A DNA stretch of 64,000 nt from Andreprevotia lacus DSM 23236 (GCF_900176275.1 NZ_FWXD01000006.1:111610-175609), one strand, 5' to 3'. Positions 27,799 to 37,283 are shown, counted from the first letter of the stretch. Translations and numbers: made by a program. The notes: generated from the sequence alone by a model not told the origin.

Positions 27799-28353
27799 AT
27801 GCCCACCGTCCATGTTTACATCGCCCCCGGCTTTGAAGAGGTCGAGCTGATTACCATCGTCGACGTGTTGCGCCGGGCCGGCATCGAGACCACCTTGGTG
27901 GCGCTGGATGAGCAACTGGCCGTGCGTGGCGCACACGATATCGTGGTGCAGGCCGATGCTGGCTTTGCTGCAGTGGCCGAGCTGCAGGCTGATGCGATCG
28001 TGTTGCCGGGTGGTGGGCCGGGCACCCAGGCACTGGGGGACTGCCTCCCCTTGCATGAACGGCTGCGTGCGCAGGCGGCGGCTGGCCGGCGCGTGGCGGC
28101 AATTTGCGCAGCACCGACGGTGCTGGCCAAGGCGGGGGTGTTGCAGGGGCGAGAGGCGACGTGCTTTCCGGGGCTGGAGCAGGTACTGGCCGAGCATGGT
28201 GCCAAGGTCAGCAACTATCAGGTGGTGACCGATGACATCGTCACCACGTCACGCGGGCCGGCAACGGCGGGGCTGTTCGGTATCGAGCTGGCGCGCCTTC
28301 TGGTAGGGCACGACAAGGCGCTGGCGGTAGGCCGCGCCATGCTCTTTCTGTAA
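27799..28353 (+). CDS. DJ-1/PfpI family protein (YajL-like)
   Basis: The 184-residue DJ-1 family protein has the acidic EELITIVDVLRRAG helix, the nucleophile elbow AAICAAPTVLA and a following CFPGLE. YajL/DJ-1 proteins are linked to oxidative stress defence and glyoxal handling. The ATG at 27799 has CAGGAGA upstream. It lies after the lysA terminator and is probably transcribed alone. Confidence 0.9.
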   Translation: MPTVHVYIAPGFEEVELITIVDVLRRAGIETTLVALDEQLAVRGAHDIVVQADAGFAAVAELQADAIVLPGGGPGTQALGDCLPLHERLRAQAAAGRRVAAICAAPTVLAKAGVLQGREATCFPGLEQVLAEHGAKVSNYQVVTDDIVTTSRGPATAGLFGIELARLLVGHDKALAVGRAMLFL

Positions 28354-28357
28354 TCGC

Positions 28358-28825
28358 TCAGGCGGCCTTGGCGGGCGGCAGATCAAACACCAGCAAGGTC
28401 GAGGTGGCTGATGCGTAGACGGTGCCGGCGGCGTCGACAATGCGCCCTTCGGTAAACGCCACGCGCTTGCCAACGGTAATGACCTTGGCCTCGGCGCGGA
28501 TCGGGCCGGTTTCAGCCGTCATCGCCTTGTGATACGCCACCTTGAGTTCCAGCGAGGTATAGCCCTGCACGGCACTCAAGGTGGAATGCACGGCACAGCC
28601 GCAGGCCGAGTCGAGCAGGGTGGCCGCGTAGCCGCCATGTATGGTGCCCAGCGGGTTGTAGGCATGCGGCCCCGGTGTGGCGGCAAAGACCGCCCGGCCG
28701 GTGTCGATTTCCACCAGATTGAAATCCAGCGTGTCGGCAATCGGTGGGCGCCGCCCGGTGGCGATCAGGGCCTGCAACTGTGCAAGGCCACTCAGCTTGC
28801 CCAGGCTTTCCTGCAATACATTCAT
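28358..28825 (-). CDS. PaaI-family hotdog thioesterase
   Basis: The 155-residue hotdog-fold protein has the family motif NPLGTIHGGYAATLLDSA and the C-terminal GRIVDAAGTVYASATSTLLVF. It probably hydrolyses an acyl- or aryl-CoA thioester; the substrate is unknown. It starts eight bases after the cheR stop and so may be cotranscribed with it. It has no functional link to chemotaxis that I can see. Confidence 0.87.
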   Translation of the reverse strand: MNVLQESLGKLSGLAQLQALIATGRRPPIADTLDFNLVEIDTGRAVFAATPGPHAYNPLGTIHGGYAATLLDSACGCAVHSTLSAVQGYTSLELKVAYHKAMTAETGPIRAEAKVITVGKRVAFTEGRIVDAAGTVYASATSTLLVFDLPPAKAA

Positions 28826-28833
28826 CGTGCGGC

Positions 28834-29682
28834 TCAGCGCAGTACGGCAGGGGTGGACAGGCCGGGGCGGGCCAGCTCGTAAACTGTTTTGCCACGCAGC
28901 TTGAACAGGTCGGCCGCGTGATAGAGGTTCTCCGAGTGGCCGACATAGAGCAGTCCCTCGGGTTTGAGCAACGGCGCAAAGCGCTGCAGGATCTTGAGCT
29001 GCGTCGGTTTGTCGAAATAAATCATCACGTTGCGACAAAAAATCGCATCGAAGGGGCCGCGTATCATCCAGTCTGGCGCGATGAGGTTGAGCTTGCGGAA
29101 CACGATCATGTCGCGCAGTTCCTGAACGAGCTGGTATTTGCCGGTGGGGTGCTTGGTGAAGAAGCGCTTCACGCGGGTTGCGCCCAGCTTGTCGACCTCT
29201 TCGGCGGCATAGATGCCGGCCTTGGCGACTTCCAGCACATTGGTGTCGAGGTCGGTTGCAATGATCTTGACCGGCGGGCGCAAGGAATCGAATGCTTCGC
29301 AGGCGGTAATCGCCAGCGAGTAGGGCTCTTCGCCGGTGCTGGAGGCTGAGCACCAAAGGTTGAGCGTGCCGGCCTGGCGATTGGCCTTCAGATAATCGCC
29401 CAGAATCTCGAAGTGGTGCGCTTCGCGGAAAAAGGAGGTCAGGTTGGTGGTAAGCGAGTTGGTAAACAACTCCATTTCCCGATGGTCGCCTCGCTCCAGC
29501 ACCTTGAGGTAATCACCGAAAGTCTTGAGGTTGAGCGCCCGCAGCCGTTTCGCCAGACGACCGTACACCATGTCGTGTTTGGCAGGCGAGAGCGCGATGC
29601 CGGCGTAGTCGTAGATCAGCTTGCGGATTTTCTCGAAATCCTGCTGGTTGAAATCGAATTCGCGGGTTGGCGGTGTGAGCAT
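28834..29682 (-). CDS. cheR: Chemotaxis protein methyltransferase CheR
   Basis: The 282-residue S-adenosylmethionine-dependent methyltransferase has the N-terminal helical domain (FEKIRKLIYDYAGIALSPAKHDMVYGRLAKRLR) and the catalytic domain with ASSTGEEPYS, IIATDLDTNVL and FCRNVMIYFD. It methylates chemoreceptor glutamates. No other che genes are adjacent; a diguanylate cyclase lies upstream on the same strand. The start at 29682 fits the fold better than the in-frame ATG at 29733. It lacks a C-terminal TPR extension. Confidence 0.94.
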   Translation of the reverse strand: MLTPPTREFDFNQQDFEKIRKLIYDYAGIALSPAKHDMVYGRLAKRLRALNLKTFGDYLKVLERGDHREMELFTNSLTTNLTSFFREAHHFEILGDYLKANRQAGTLNLWCSASSTGEEPYSLAITACEAFDSLRPPVKIIATDLDTNVLEVAKAGIYAAEEVDKLGATRVKRFFTKHPTGKYQLVQELRDMIVFRKLNLIAPDWMIRGPFDAIFCRNVMIYFDKPTQLKILQRFAPLLKPEGLLYVGHSENLYHAADLFKLRGKTVYELARPGLSTPAVLR

Positions 29683-29782
29683 GTTTGGTATTCCGGGCAA
29701 GCGGTGCCTCTCTCGTTCAGCATAGCGGCCCACCGTGCTTTACGTAGCAGCTTTCGCCACGGGCGGGCTTGATCAGCAGATT

Positions 29783-31549
29783 CTAGTCTTTTGTGGGCGC
29801 GGTGGCCGAGCTGTTTTCTCCAGCCTGTGGCAACTGCGAGGACAAGGGCGGTGGGGTGCAGACGCGGTTGCGGCCGCCATGCTTGGCTTCATACAAGGCC
29901 TTGTCGGCGCGCGACAGCATGGCGGCGAGCGCTTCACCATTGCCCAGTTCTGCCACGCCAAAACTGGCGGTCAGTTGCAGTACGTGAGCGGGTAACACCA
30001 CGCGAATGTCGGCAACGGCTTCCCGCAGCCGCTCTGCCACGACAAGCGCGCCATCGATGGCGGTATCCGGCAGCAGGGCTATGAATTCCTCGCCGCCAAA
30101 ACGTGCAAACAGGTCTACATCGCGCAGCGTTTGCTGGCAGGTGCTGGCCATGCGGCGCAATACCTCGTCACCGATGTCATGCCCTTCCTGATCGTTGATG
30201 CGTTTGAAGAAATCGATGTCGATGGCGATCACGCAGAGCGGGGCTGCGCCGCGGGCAGCCCGGCGCAGCTCGTGGTCGGCGCGTTCGTAAAAGGCGCGGC
30301 GGTTCAGCGCCCCGGTGAGTGCATCGGTATTGGCGAGTTTTTCCAGTTGCTGTACCAGTTCGCTACGTTCGCGCAACGTAGTCAGCAGGTGTTCGTTGCT
30401 GGCATCCAGCGAGGCAGTGCGCTCGACAACTTGTGCTTCCAGCGTGTTGTTGAGTTCGGCCAGTTGCAGCGTTTTCAGCGACAGGGAATCAACCAGTTGC
30501 TTGAGCGACAGGCTGAGCTGGTTGGCCTCGCGGTAAATGGCGCCGGCGGGGATGGCTGCGTTGTGCTCGCCGGCGCGCAGCCGGTCTGCACTGCGGCTGA
30601 GCTTGCGCAGCGGGTGGGCAATTACGCCGGCCAGCACGGCGCCGATCACGGCAAACAGCAGTGTGCAGGCCAGCCCCACCCACAGGATGCTGGTGCGCAG
30701 ATTGCGCACCGACTCGAAGGCACGATCCGCTGGTTGCCGCACCAGAATCTGCCAGCCCAGCTGGGCGGGGCCATCGCTCCGGGTTTGCAGCAAGCTGGTG
30801 AGGTATTCCTTGCCGTCAGGCCAGCGCAACACGCTGCTGTGTATCGGGCCCTTGAGCTCCGGCAGCGCCACGCCTTCCAGTCCGTTGGGGGCCAGGATGA
30901 CCTTGCCGTTGGCAGCAAGCATGAAGGCCTGCACGCCGTGCTGACTCATGGGCCCGAAAATCTTTTGTTCGACCGAGCGCGCCCATTCAAAGGACAAGTG
31001 GGCACCGATGACGCCGGACAGCTTGCCCTGCAGGTCGTAGATGGGATAGGAGACATCCAGAAAACGCAGCGGCTCTCCCGACGCTGGTGGCGGGAGCAGT
31101 TTGGCCAGCAACTTGGCCTCGTGCACATCGCCGATGAAGGGGCCTTTCAACCCGGCCTTGAACCATGGCCGGGCGCTGACATCGGCACCATCAAGCAAAT
31201 GGTCGGCAGCATAATGCACTTTGCCTTGCGGATCGGCCATGCCTATCCACGCGTATTCCGCATAGTTTTGCTTGAGCTGCTGCAGGATGGCGCGATTATC
31301 CTCGGCCGGCGTGGCTGGATCGCGGATTTGCTTGATTTGAGCAATCACGCTGACATCGCGCAGGCGCGCTTCCAGGCCGTTGGTGAGTTCGTCATGCATG
31401 CGATCGGACAGCGCATAGAGCGAGCGGTCGATGTCCGCAGTCACCATCTCCGCCGACAGGCGCTCCAGCACGCTGGACAGGGTCAGCACAATCAACGCCG
31501 CAACAATGGCAAAAGCCGCGCCGAGGGCAGTGCGCAAGTCGAGTCGCAT
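29783..31549 (-). CDS. Membrane diguanylate cyclase with Cache, HAMP and GGDEF domains
   Basis: The 588-residue protein has an N-terminal helix (about 10-30) and a periplasmic double-Cache sensor to about residue 275. A second helix (about 287-310), a HAMP linker and a coiled coil follow. The C-terminal GGDEF domain has the active site GGEEF at about 485-489. The inhibitory I-site RDVD sits exactly five residues before GGEEF, so the enzyme should make c-di-GMP under product feedback. The ligand is unknown. It lies upstream of cheR, suggesting a role in motility control. Confidence 0.92.
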   Translation of the reverse strand: MRLDLRTALGAAFAIVAALIVLTLSSVLERLSAEMVTADIDRSLYALSDRMHDELTNGLEARLRDVSVIAQIKQIRDPATPAEDNRAILQQLKQNYAEYAWIGMADPQGKVHYAADHLLDGADVSARPWFKAGLKGPFIGDVHEAKLLAKLLPPPASGEPLRFLDVSYPIYDLQGKLSGVIGAHLSFEWARSVEQKIFGPMSQHGVQAFMLAANGKVILAPNGLEGVALPELKGPIHSSVLRWPDGKEYLTSLLQTRSDGPAQLGWQILVRQPADRAFESVRNLRTSILWVGLACTLLFAVIGAVLAGVIAHPLRKLSRSADRLRAGEHNAAIPAGAIYREANQLSLSLKQLVDSLSLKTLQLAELNNTLEAQVVERTASLDASNEHLLTTLRERSELVQQLEKLANTDALTGALNRRAFYERADHELRRAARGAAPLCVIAIDIDFFKRINDQEGHDIGDEVLRRMASTCQQTLRDVDLFARFGGEEFIALLPDTAIDGALVVAERLREAVADIRVVLPAHVLQLTASFGVAELGNGEALAAMLSRADKALYEAKHGGRNRVCTPPPLSSQLPQAGENSSATAPTKD

Positions 31550-31669
31550 CGGGCAGGCTCCACGAGTGTTCCCGAGGACAGTCTAAGCGCTAATGCCCGG
31601 GAGGCCCAAACCGGACGGGCAGAGCCTAGGCGAGTGGTGCATTGTGCCCGTCCAGCGGCTGCCGCCCGT

Positions 31670-32863
31670 TCAAGCCTGGTCGCGAATCGCGTTCAGTGCC
31701 TCGTAGCAAGCCCCCATGGTGTGGTAGTCGGTCTTGCCGGCTGGTGATTTTTCGTCGTCCACCTTGGCATTCTCCGGGGTCAGGATGCGGAACCAGGCGC
31801 CGTAGTCATGATCGACAAAATGTTGCCAGCTATAGGCCCAGATGCGGTTGTACCAGTCCCAGTATTGCTGCTCGCCGGTGGCGTCGGCCAGCAACGCGGC
31901 GGCGGCAAACGATTCGGCCTGCACCCAGAAGTATTTGTCCTGATCGTAGGGTGCGCCGCCCAAGTCGTAGCCGTAGATCAGCCCGCCGTGTTCGTGATCC
32001 CAACCGGCTTGCATGGCGGCGTCGAACAGCGTGCGTGCGGTGGGCAGGTGCCAGTCTGCCGGTGCATGCCGGTCGAGAATGAGCAGCAGCTTGGCCCATT
32101 CGGTCTGGTGGCCGGTCTGGAAGCCCCAGGGGCGGAAGATATTGGTCCGGTCGCCTTTGTTGTATTCAAGGTCGGGCTGCCAGTCGGGCTTGAAGTGCTC
32201 CCACACCTGACCGCCGGTGAGGCCCGCCTGGCGACGGGTGAAGTTGCTGGCCAGCAGTTGGGCGCGCTGCAGGTAGCGTGCCTCGCCGGTGGCCTCGTAC
32301 GCTGCCAGCATGGCCTCGCAGCCATGCATATTGTCGTTCTGGCCGCGATAGTCGGTCAGCACCCAGTCGGCGCTGGCTTCGCTGGCATAGACGCCATGTT
32401 CGGGCAGCCAGAAGCGCTGTTCCATCAAGTCATAGGTCTCGGCCAGCCAGTCGCGGGCCTCGGCAATGCCGGCCTTTACGCCGCAAGCGTAGGCCAGCAT
32501 CACGAAGGCGAGGCCATAGCAATGGTTGGTGGCATCGATGACCTTGCCTTCGCGGATCAGCCAGGCATAGCCGCCGGTTTGCCGATTGCGGTGCACATTG
32601 CGCAGATAAGCCAGACCATGGCGTACCCACTCCAGATATTGCGGCTTGCCGAACTGGCGATAGGCCATGGCGTAGTTGAAAACAAAGCGCGTGCTGGAGA
32701 CCAGATGGCGGGTGACGCTGTCGTAGATGCGCCCGTCATCCTTGTAGAAATGGAAAAACCCACCGGCCGGGTCGACCGCGCGCGGGTCGTAGAAGGACAG
32801 CGTGTGGCGGATGTGATCGAGCAGAAAGGCGCGGCTCTGGAATTGCGGGCTTGCAGCGGACAT
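31670..32863 (-). CDS. AGE-family sugar epimerase/isomerase
   Basis: The 397-residue (alpha/alpha)6-barrel protein is of the N-acylglucosamine 2-epimerase family. Likely catalytic histidines are in DATNHCYGLAF, DNMHGCEAMLA, WDHEHGG and YHTMGACYE. The relatives include mannose isomerase, YihS and GlcNAc 2-epimerase. The exact sugar cannot be told from sequence; a mannose/fructose isomerase is my first guess. It follows flgA by 54 bases on the same strand. Confidence 0.85.
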   Translation of the reverse strand: MSAASPQFQSRAFLLDHIRHTLSFYDPRAVDPAGGFFHFYKDDGRIYDSVTRHLVSSTRFVFNYAMAYRQFGKPQYLEWVRHGLAYLRNVHRNRQTGGYAWLIREGKVIDATNHCYGLAFVMLAYACGVKAGIAEARDWLAETYDLMEQRFWLPEHGVYASEASADWVLTDYRGQNDNMHGCEAMLAAYEATGEARYLQRAQLLASNFTRRQAGLTGGQVWEHFKPDWQPDLEYNKGDRTNIFRPWGFQTGHQTEWAKLLLILDRHAPADWHLPTARTLFDAAMQAGWDHEHGGLIYGYDLGGAPYDQDKYFWVQAESFAAAALLADATGEQQYWDWYNRIWAYSWQHFVDHDYGAWFRILTPENAKVDDEKSPAGKTDYHTMGACYEALNAIRDQA

Positions 32864-32917
32864 GACGGGCTCCGTTTCGACAGAAGCCCAGCATAACGCT
32901 GCCGCGCCGTGCTGAAA

Positions 32918-33613
32918 CTAAGGGGTAATCTCTACCGTGCCGTTGCCGCGCGCAATGCCCTGCACGATCTGGTTGTTGCCCACGCGCACGCGCACGATCT
33001 GGCCCTCGGCAGCCGATTGCAGCGCGGTGCCTTCGTTGCTGACCTCGATATCGCCGTCGCGGAACAGCACTTTCACGCGCTGGTTCTGCTGGATCACCGT
33101 GGCAGCACGCAGCATTTCGGCACGCAGCACGCCGCCCGATGCAACGGCGGAATTGAGCGTACGCCCCACCGCTTGCGCCGGGTCGAGAATCACGCTGCCG
33201 GGTAGTACTGATAAATCCCCCTGCTGGGCAACCAGATCACCCGGCTGGATTTCCTTGCCGGCAGACAAGGGCCGGGCCGCCACATAGTACGTGGCTTGCA
33301 GCGCGACCTTGACCGGGATGTTGATACCCCACGCCGCGCCATCGATACAGCGCACGCGCAGCATGGTGTTGCCGATCAGCCGGCCCCCACTGGGCAGCTG
33401 AATATCGAATGCGTTGCAGGCATCAAGCTTGAGCCGATTGTCGATCTGCCCGATCTGGTAGCTCGACAAGCCTTGGCTGTTGGCCAGTTGGCCATCCAGC
33501 CAATCTGCCACCGCGCGTTGCAACACTTTCATGTCCTGCGCTGCGGCGAAGGAGGGCGGGGAGAGCAGCAGCGCGCACAGTGCGGCAGCGGAAAGGCAAA
33601 AATGAGAGCGCAT
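32918..33613 (-). CDS. flgA: Flagellar basal body P-ring formation chaperone FlgA
   Basis: The 231-residue periplasmic protein has a signal peptide (HFCLSAAALCALLLSPPSFA) and a SAF domain with the FlgA pattern RPLSAGKEIQPGDLV, then GRTLNSAVASGGVL and VIQQNQRVKVLFRDGDIEV. FlgA helps assemble the P-ring of the flagellum. The start at 33613 gives a good signal peptide. It stands apart from other flagellar genes and is divergent from apaG. Confidence 0.93.
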   Translation of the reverse strand: MRSHFCLSAAALCALLLSPPSFAAAQDMKVLQRAVADWLDGQLANSQGLSSYQIGQIDNRLKLDACNAFDIQLPSGGRLIGNTMLRVRCIDGAAWGINIPVKVALQATYYVAARPLSAGKEIQPGDLVAQQGDLSVLPGSVILDPAQAVGRTLNSAVASGGVLRAEMLRAATVIQQNQRVKVLFRDGDIEVSNEGTALQSAAEGQIVRVRVGNNQIVQGIARGNGTVEITP

Positions 33614-33672
33614 GGCCGCATGATAAACCCAGCGTGCACTCAATTGCAGCACGGCATGTGCGGACTATCGGC

Positions 33673-33678
33673 TAGAAT
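33673..33678 (+). promoter_or_regulatory. Candidate -10 element of apaG
   Basis: TAGAAT lies 30 bases before the apaG ATG. No -35 match is seen at standard spacing. Confidence 0.45.
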
Positions 33679-33708
33679 CGGTGCACCGCATGCCCGAGCC
33701 CGCCCGCC

Positions 33709-34092
33709 ATGTCCCAATCCACACGCTACGTGATCAAGGTTGTTGCCGAGTCGTTTTTCCTGCCCGAGCAATCGGACGAGGACGAAGATCGCTATGTGTT
33801 TGCCTACCAGATCACCATCATCAACCAGGGCGAAGTCGCTGCCCAGTTGCTGTCGCGGCACTGGATCATCACCGACATGGACAACAAGGTGGAAGAGGTG
33901 CGCGGTATGGGCGTGATCGGCGAACAGCCGGTGCTGGAGCCCGGCCAGTCATTTGAATACATGAGTGGCGCCACCTTGCAGACCCCGGTGGGCACCATGC
34001 GCGGCAGCTATCGCATGCGTGGTGTCGATGGCTATGAGTTCGAGGTGGATATCCCCGAGTTCGTGCTGTCGATTCCGCGCGTATTGCACTGA
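33709..34092 (+). CDS. apaG: ApaG domain protein
   Basis: The 127-residue protein has a fibronectin-III-like fold with the family stretch FAYQITIINQGEVAAQLLSRHWIITD and a C-terminal FEVDIPEFVLSIP. ApaG is linked to Co2+/Mg2+ homeostasis in Salmonella, but its molecular role is unsettled. It precedes the ABC exporter by 65 bases on the same strand. Here ksgA and apaH, its usual enteric neighbours, are absent. Confidence 0.93.
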   Translation: MSQSTRYVIKVVAESFFLPEQSDEDEDRYVFAYQITIINQGEVAAQLLSRHWIITDMDNKVEEVRGMGVIGEQPVLEPGQSFEYMSGATLQTPVGTMRGSYRMRGVDGYEFEVDIPEFVLSIPRVLH

Positions 34093-34157
34093 GCCCGGCT
34101 GGTATTTGCCGCCCCGGGCCCCATCTGTTTGCTCTGCCCACCCGCCCCGAGATCCGT

Positions 34158-35969
34158 ATGACCCCACCGCAAGCCCCTGCTGCCAAACCCGCGTCGCGCA
34201 ATGACTGGCAGACCATACGCGCGCTTCTGCCCTATTTGTGGCAATACAAGCAGCGCGTCGTGCTGGCGCTCAGCCTGCTGGTGCTGGCCAAGTTTGCCAA
34301 CGTGGCTGTGCCGCTGGTGCTCAAAAACATCGTGGACCATCTTGATACCGGCAAGGCGGCCCTGGTGGTGCCGCTGGCGCTGGTGCTGGCCTATGGTGCC
34401 CTGCGCTTCTGTTCATCGGTATTCGGTGAATTGCGTGATGCCGTGTTTGCCAAGGTGACACAGGGCGCCATCACGCGCATTGCGCTGCAGGTATTCGACC
34501 ACCTGAATGCGCTCAGCTTGCGCTTTCATCTGGAGCGCCAGACCGGCGGCATGAGCCGCGACATTGACCGGGGCACCAAGGGCATTGCCTTCCTGCTCAA
34601 TTTCACGCTATTCAACATCCTGCCTACCTTGGTGGAAATCGTACTGGTGGCGGTGATCCTGCTGAAGAAATACGACTGGTATTTCGCGGCGATCACCTTT
34701 TTCACCATCGTGATCTATATCGCCTTCACCTTGGGCATTACCGAATGGCGCATGCGCTTCCGGCGTGAAATGAACGACCTGGATTCCAAGGCCAACACGC
34801 GCGCCATCGATGCCTTGCTCAATTTCGAGACGGTCAAATACTTCAACAACGAGCGCTGGGAGGCCGAGCGCTACGAAAAAAGCCTGCGCAAATGGGAAGA
34901 TGCCGCAGTCAAGAACCAGGTATCGCTGTCGCTGCTCAACGCCGGGCAGGCCGGCATCATCGCGCTGGGCGTGACGGCGCTGGTGTGGTTGGCTTCCAGC
35001 GAGGTTGCGAATGGCCGGATGACCCTGGGTGATCTGGTGCTGGTGAATGCCTTCTTGCTGCAGCTGTATGCGCCGCTCAACTTCCTCGGCTTTGTCTATC
35101 GCGAAATCAAGCATTCGCTGGCCGACATGGAAAAGATGTTCACGCTGCTGGGTCAGAATACCGAAGTACAGGACAGCCCGGGTGCCAAGGCGCTGGCCAC
35201 CAGCGAGGCTGCGCTGCATTTTGATCAGGTTGACTTTGGCTATGATCGCAACCGCCAGATTTTGCATGGCGTAAGCCTTGCCGTGCCGGCGGGGCATACC
35301 GTTGCGGTAGTGGGCACCAGCGGCGCGGGCAAATCTACCTTGTCGCGCTTGCTGTACCGCTTCTATGACGTGTGGGAGGGGCGCGTCAGCATCAACGGAC
35401 AGGACTTGCGTGATCTGACGCAGGCCAGCCTGCGTGCGCACATCGGCATCGTGCCGCAGGATACCGTGCTGTTCAACGACACCATCTACTACAACATCGC
35501 CTACGGCAAGCCGGGCGCGAGCCGTGAAGAGGTTATCGAGGCCGCCAAGGCTGCGCACATTTATGACTTCATCCAGAAGCTGCCGGATGGTTTCGACACC
35601 ATGGTGGGTGAGCGCGGCCTCAAGCTCTCTGGCGGCGAGAAGCAGCGCGTGGCGATTGCACGCACCGTGCTCAAGAACCCGCCCATACTGATTTTCGACG
35701 AAGCCACCTCGGCGCTGGATTCAAAAACCGAAAAAGCCATCCAGGCTGAGCTGAAAGCCATTTCGGCCAATCGCACTACGCTCATCATCGCGCACCGGCT
35801 ATCCACCATTGCCGATGCTGATGAGATCGTCGTGCTGGACGGCGGCCGGGTGATTGAGCGCGGAGACCATCGCAGCCTGCTCGAGGCCGATGGGGCGTAT
35901 GCCCGCCTGTGGGCGTTGCAGCAGCATGATGACGAAAGCCAACCCCTGCCATTGCTTTCCGCAGGTTAA
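34158..35969 (+). CDS. ABC exporter, Atm1/ABCB7-like (fused permease-ATPase)
   Basis: The 603-residue half-transporter has six membrane helices in residues 30-310, with the Atm1 stretch ETVKYFNNERWEAERYE in the coupling region. The ATPase domain has Walker A GTSGAGKST near residue 386, the signature LSGGEKQRVAIAR and Walker B ILIFDEATSALD. Bacterial Atm1 relatives export glutathione conjugates or metal-thiol complexes. It is probably cotranscribed with apaG. Confidence 0.93.
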   Translation: MTPPQAPAAKPASRNDWQTIRALLPYLWQYKQRVVLALSLLVLAKFANVAVPLVLKNIVDHLDTGKAALVVPLALVLAYGALRFCSSVFGELRDAVFAKVTQGAITRIALQVFDHLNALSLRFHLERQTGGMSRDIDRGTKGIAFLLNFTLFNILPTLVEIVLVAVILLKKYDWYFAAITFFTIVIYIAFTLGITEWRMRFRREMNDLDSKANTRAIDALLNFETVKYFNNERWEAERYEKSLRKWEDAAVKNQVSLSLLNAGQAGIIALGVTALVWLASSEVANGRMTLGDLVLVNAFLLQLYAPLNFLGFVYREIKHSLADMEKMFTLLGQNTEVQDSPGAKALATSEAALHFDQVDFGYDRNRQILHGVSLAVPAGHTVAVVGTSGAGKSTLSRLLYRFYDVWEGRVSINGQDLRDLTQASLRAHIGIVPQDTVLFNDTIYYNIAYGKPGASREEVIEAAKAAHIYDFIQKLPDGFDTMVGERGLKLSGGEKQRVAIARTVLKNPPILIFDEATSALDSKTEKAIQAELKAISANRTTLIIAHRLSTIADADEIVVLDGGRVIERGDHRSLLEADGAYARLWALQQHDDESQPLPLLSAG

Positions 35970-36047
35970 CGCTAGCGGTTTTCAATTGTAGGGATATCGG
36001 GCAGAATCGAATTCAATCATCCCGGTTTGTAAATTCGCAGAGGAAGC

Positions 36048-37283
36048 ATGTTCTCGATTCTCAGCAAGAAAATGGAAGTAGCAGTTACCAGTACCGCAAA
36101 ACATCTTGGTATCGGGCATGCAGGTAACCCCGCCGATTTTGGCGGTATCGTTCGTATCGAAGTCGTGGTGGATCAGGCTGTCAGTGAAGGTGGCGAACTC
36201 AGTGTTTACCGTGAGGGCGATGAATCTGCCGCAGTTGTGTTGGGTAATGTCTCTGCGGGAGAAGTCGTCCCGGTTGGTGTGCATTTCATTCTGTTGCCCA
36301 ACGGTGTGAATCGGCTGGTGTTTATGCTGCGTGAAGCCAGCGGTCTGGTTTCGGTTGCTACCCATGACTTGACGGTGGAGAACGTGGGCTCGCTCGCGGA
36401 GGAAACCGCAACATTGATGCGTGCTGCAGGCTCCCCGTTGTTTTTTGTCGGCCCCTGCGATTCGACTGTCTACCCCTATGGCAAACACGTTGCTTGGTTT
36501 GATCGCCCAGATGCCAAGGACCATATCCGCAAACTGCAGGAACGTGGCGAGATCAGTGCTGAGGAAGCCGCGCACTTGGCCCATTTCGTCGACAAGGGCT
36601 TTTTGATGGTGGAAGGCTTGATCGATGACAAGCTTGTTGATTCGGTCAACGGGGAAATCGATGCTGCCATTGCCGAGGGTTATCAGGGTTACAAGCTGGG
36701 TTCGAGCCAGCGCATCGAGCATTTGCACCTGAGCCGGCCGAACATGCGCAAGCTGTGGCTGGATGCACGCCATCGTCGCTATGCCGATCTGATCTTTGGC
36801 GTGCAATCGCGCCCGTGCCAGACGCTGACATATGTCTTTGGCAGCCAGCAGGATGAACATCAAGACCTCATTCACCTGACGCCTTTCCCGGCAGGCTATA
36901 TGTGCGGGGTATGGATTGCTTTGCAGGATGTGGTGGCCGACAGTGGCGAACTGGTTGTTTACCCGGGCAGCCATCGCGAACCGCGCGTATATCTGCAAGG
37001 TACCGGGTGCGCCAAGGTCAAGGGCAACTGGCAGGAATTCGGCGAAAAGGTCTGCTCGATCTGGGCGGCAATGACCCATCGTTATGAGAAATTCATTTAT
37101 CGCCCCAAGAAGGGCACCGTGCTGATCTGGCATGAAAACTTGTTGCACGCCGGTTCGGTGCGCCTTGACCAATCGCTTGAGCGCAGATCGGTGGTCATTC
37201 ATTCTTTTGCAGACGGCGCAGCCGTCTATTACGATTCCACAGGGCTGAACGGCAGCGCTGCGCGCCGCGAACTGCTGGTTTGA
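36048..37283 (+). CDS. Phytanoyl-CoA dioxygenase (PhyH)-like oxygenase with extra N-terminal domain
   Basis: The 411-residue protein has a C-terminal Fe(II)/2-oxoglutarate oxygenase fold from about residue 185. The metal ligands are H-x-D in EHQDLIHL and the distal His in LLHAGSV; the Arg in ERRSVVIH would bind 2-oxoglutarate. The first ~125 residues are beta-rich and unknown to me. Such enzymes hydroxylate small molecules, acyl chains or sugars; the substrate is unknown. Wobble positions look richer in A/T than in its neighbours. A TTTTCA-17-CAGAAT promoter candidate lies at 35979-36007. Confidence 0.75.
   Translation: MFSILSKKMEVAVTSTAKHLGIGHAGNPADFGGIVRIEVVVDQAVSEGGELSVYREGDESAAVVLGNVSAGEVVPVGVHFILLPNGVNRLVFMLREASGLVSVATHDLTVENVGSLAEETATLMRAAGSPLFFVGPCDSTVYPYGKHVAWFDRPDAKDHIRKLQERGEISAEEAAHLAHFVDKGFLMVEGLIDDKLVDSVNGEIDAAIAEGYQGYKLGSSQRIEHLHLSRPNMRKLWLDARHRRYADLIFGVQSRPCQTLTYVFGSQQDEHQDLIHLTPFPAGYMCGVWIALQDVVADSGELVVYPGSHREPRVYLQGTGCAKVKGNWQEFGEKVCSIWAAMTHRYEKFIYRPKKGTVLIWHENLLHAGSVRLDQSLERRSVVIHSFADGAAVYYDSTGLNGSAARRELLV

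Noticed and set aside
29780-29785. TAGAAT on the minus strand as a cheR promoter
   Set aside because: Its TAG is the stop codon of the cyclase gene and it lies almost 100 bases from cheR, so chance is likely.
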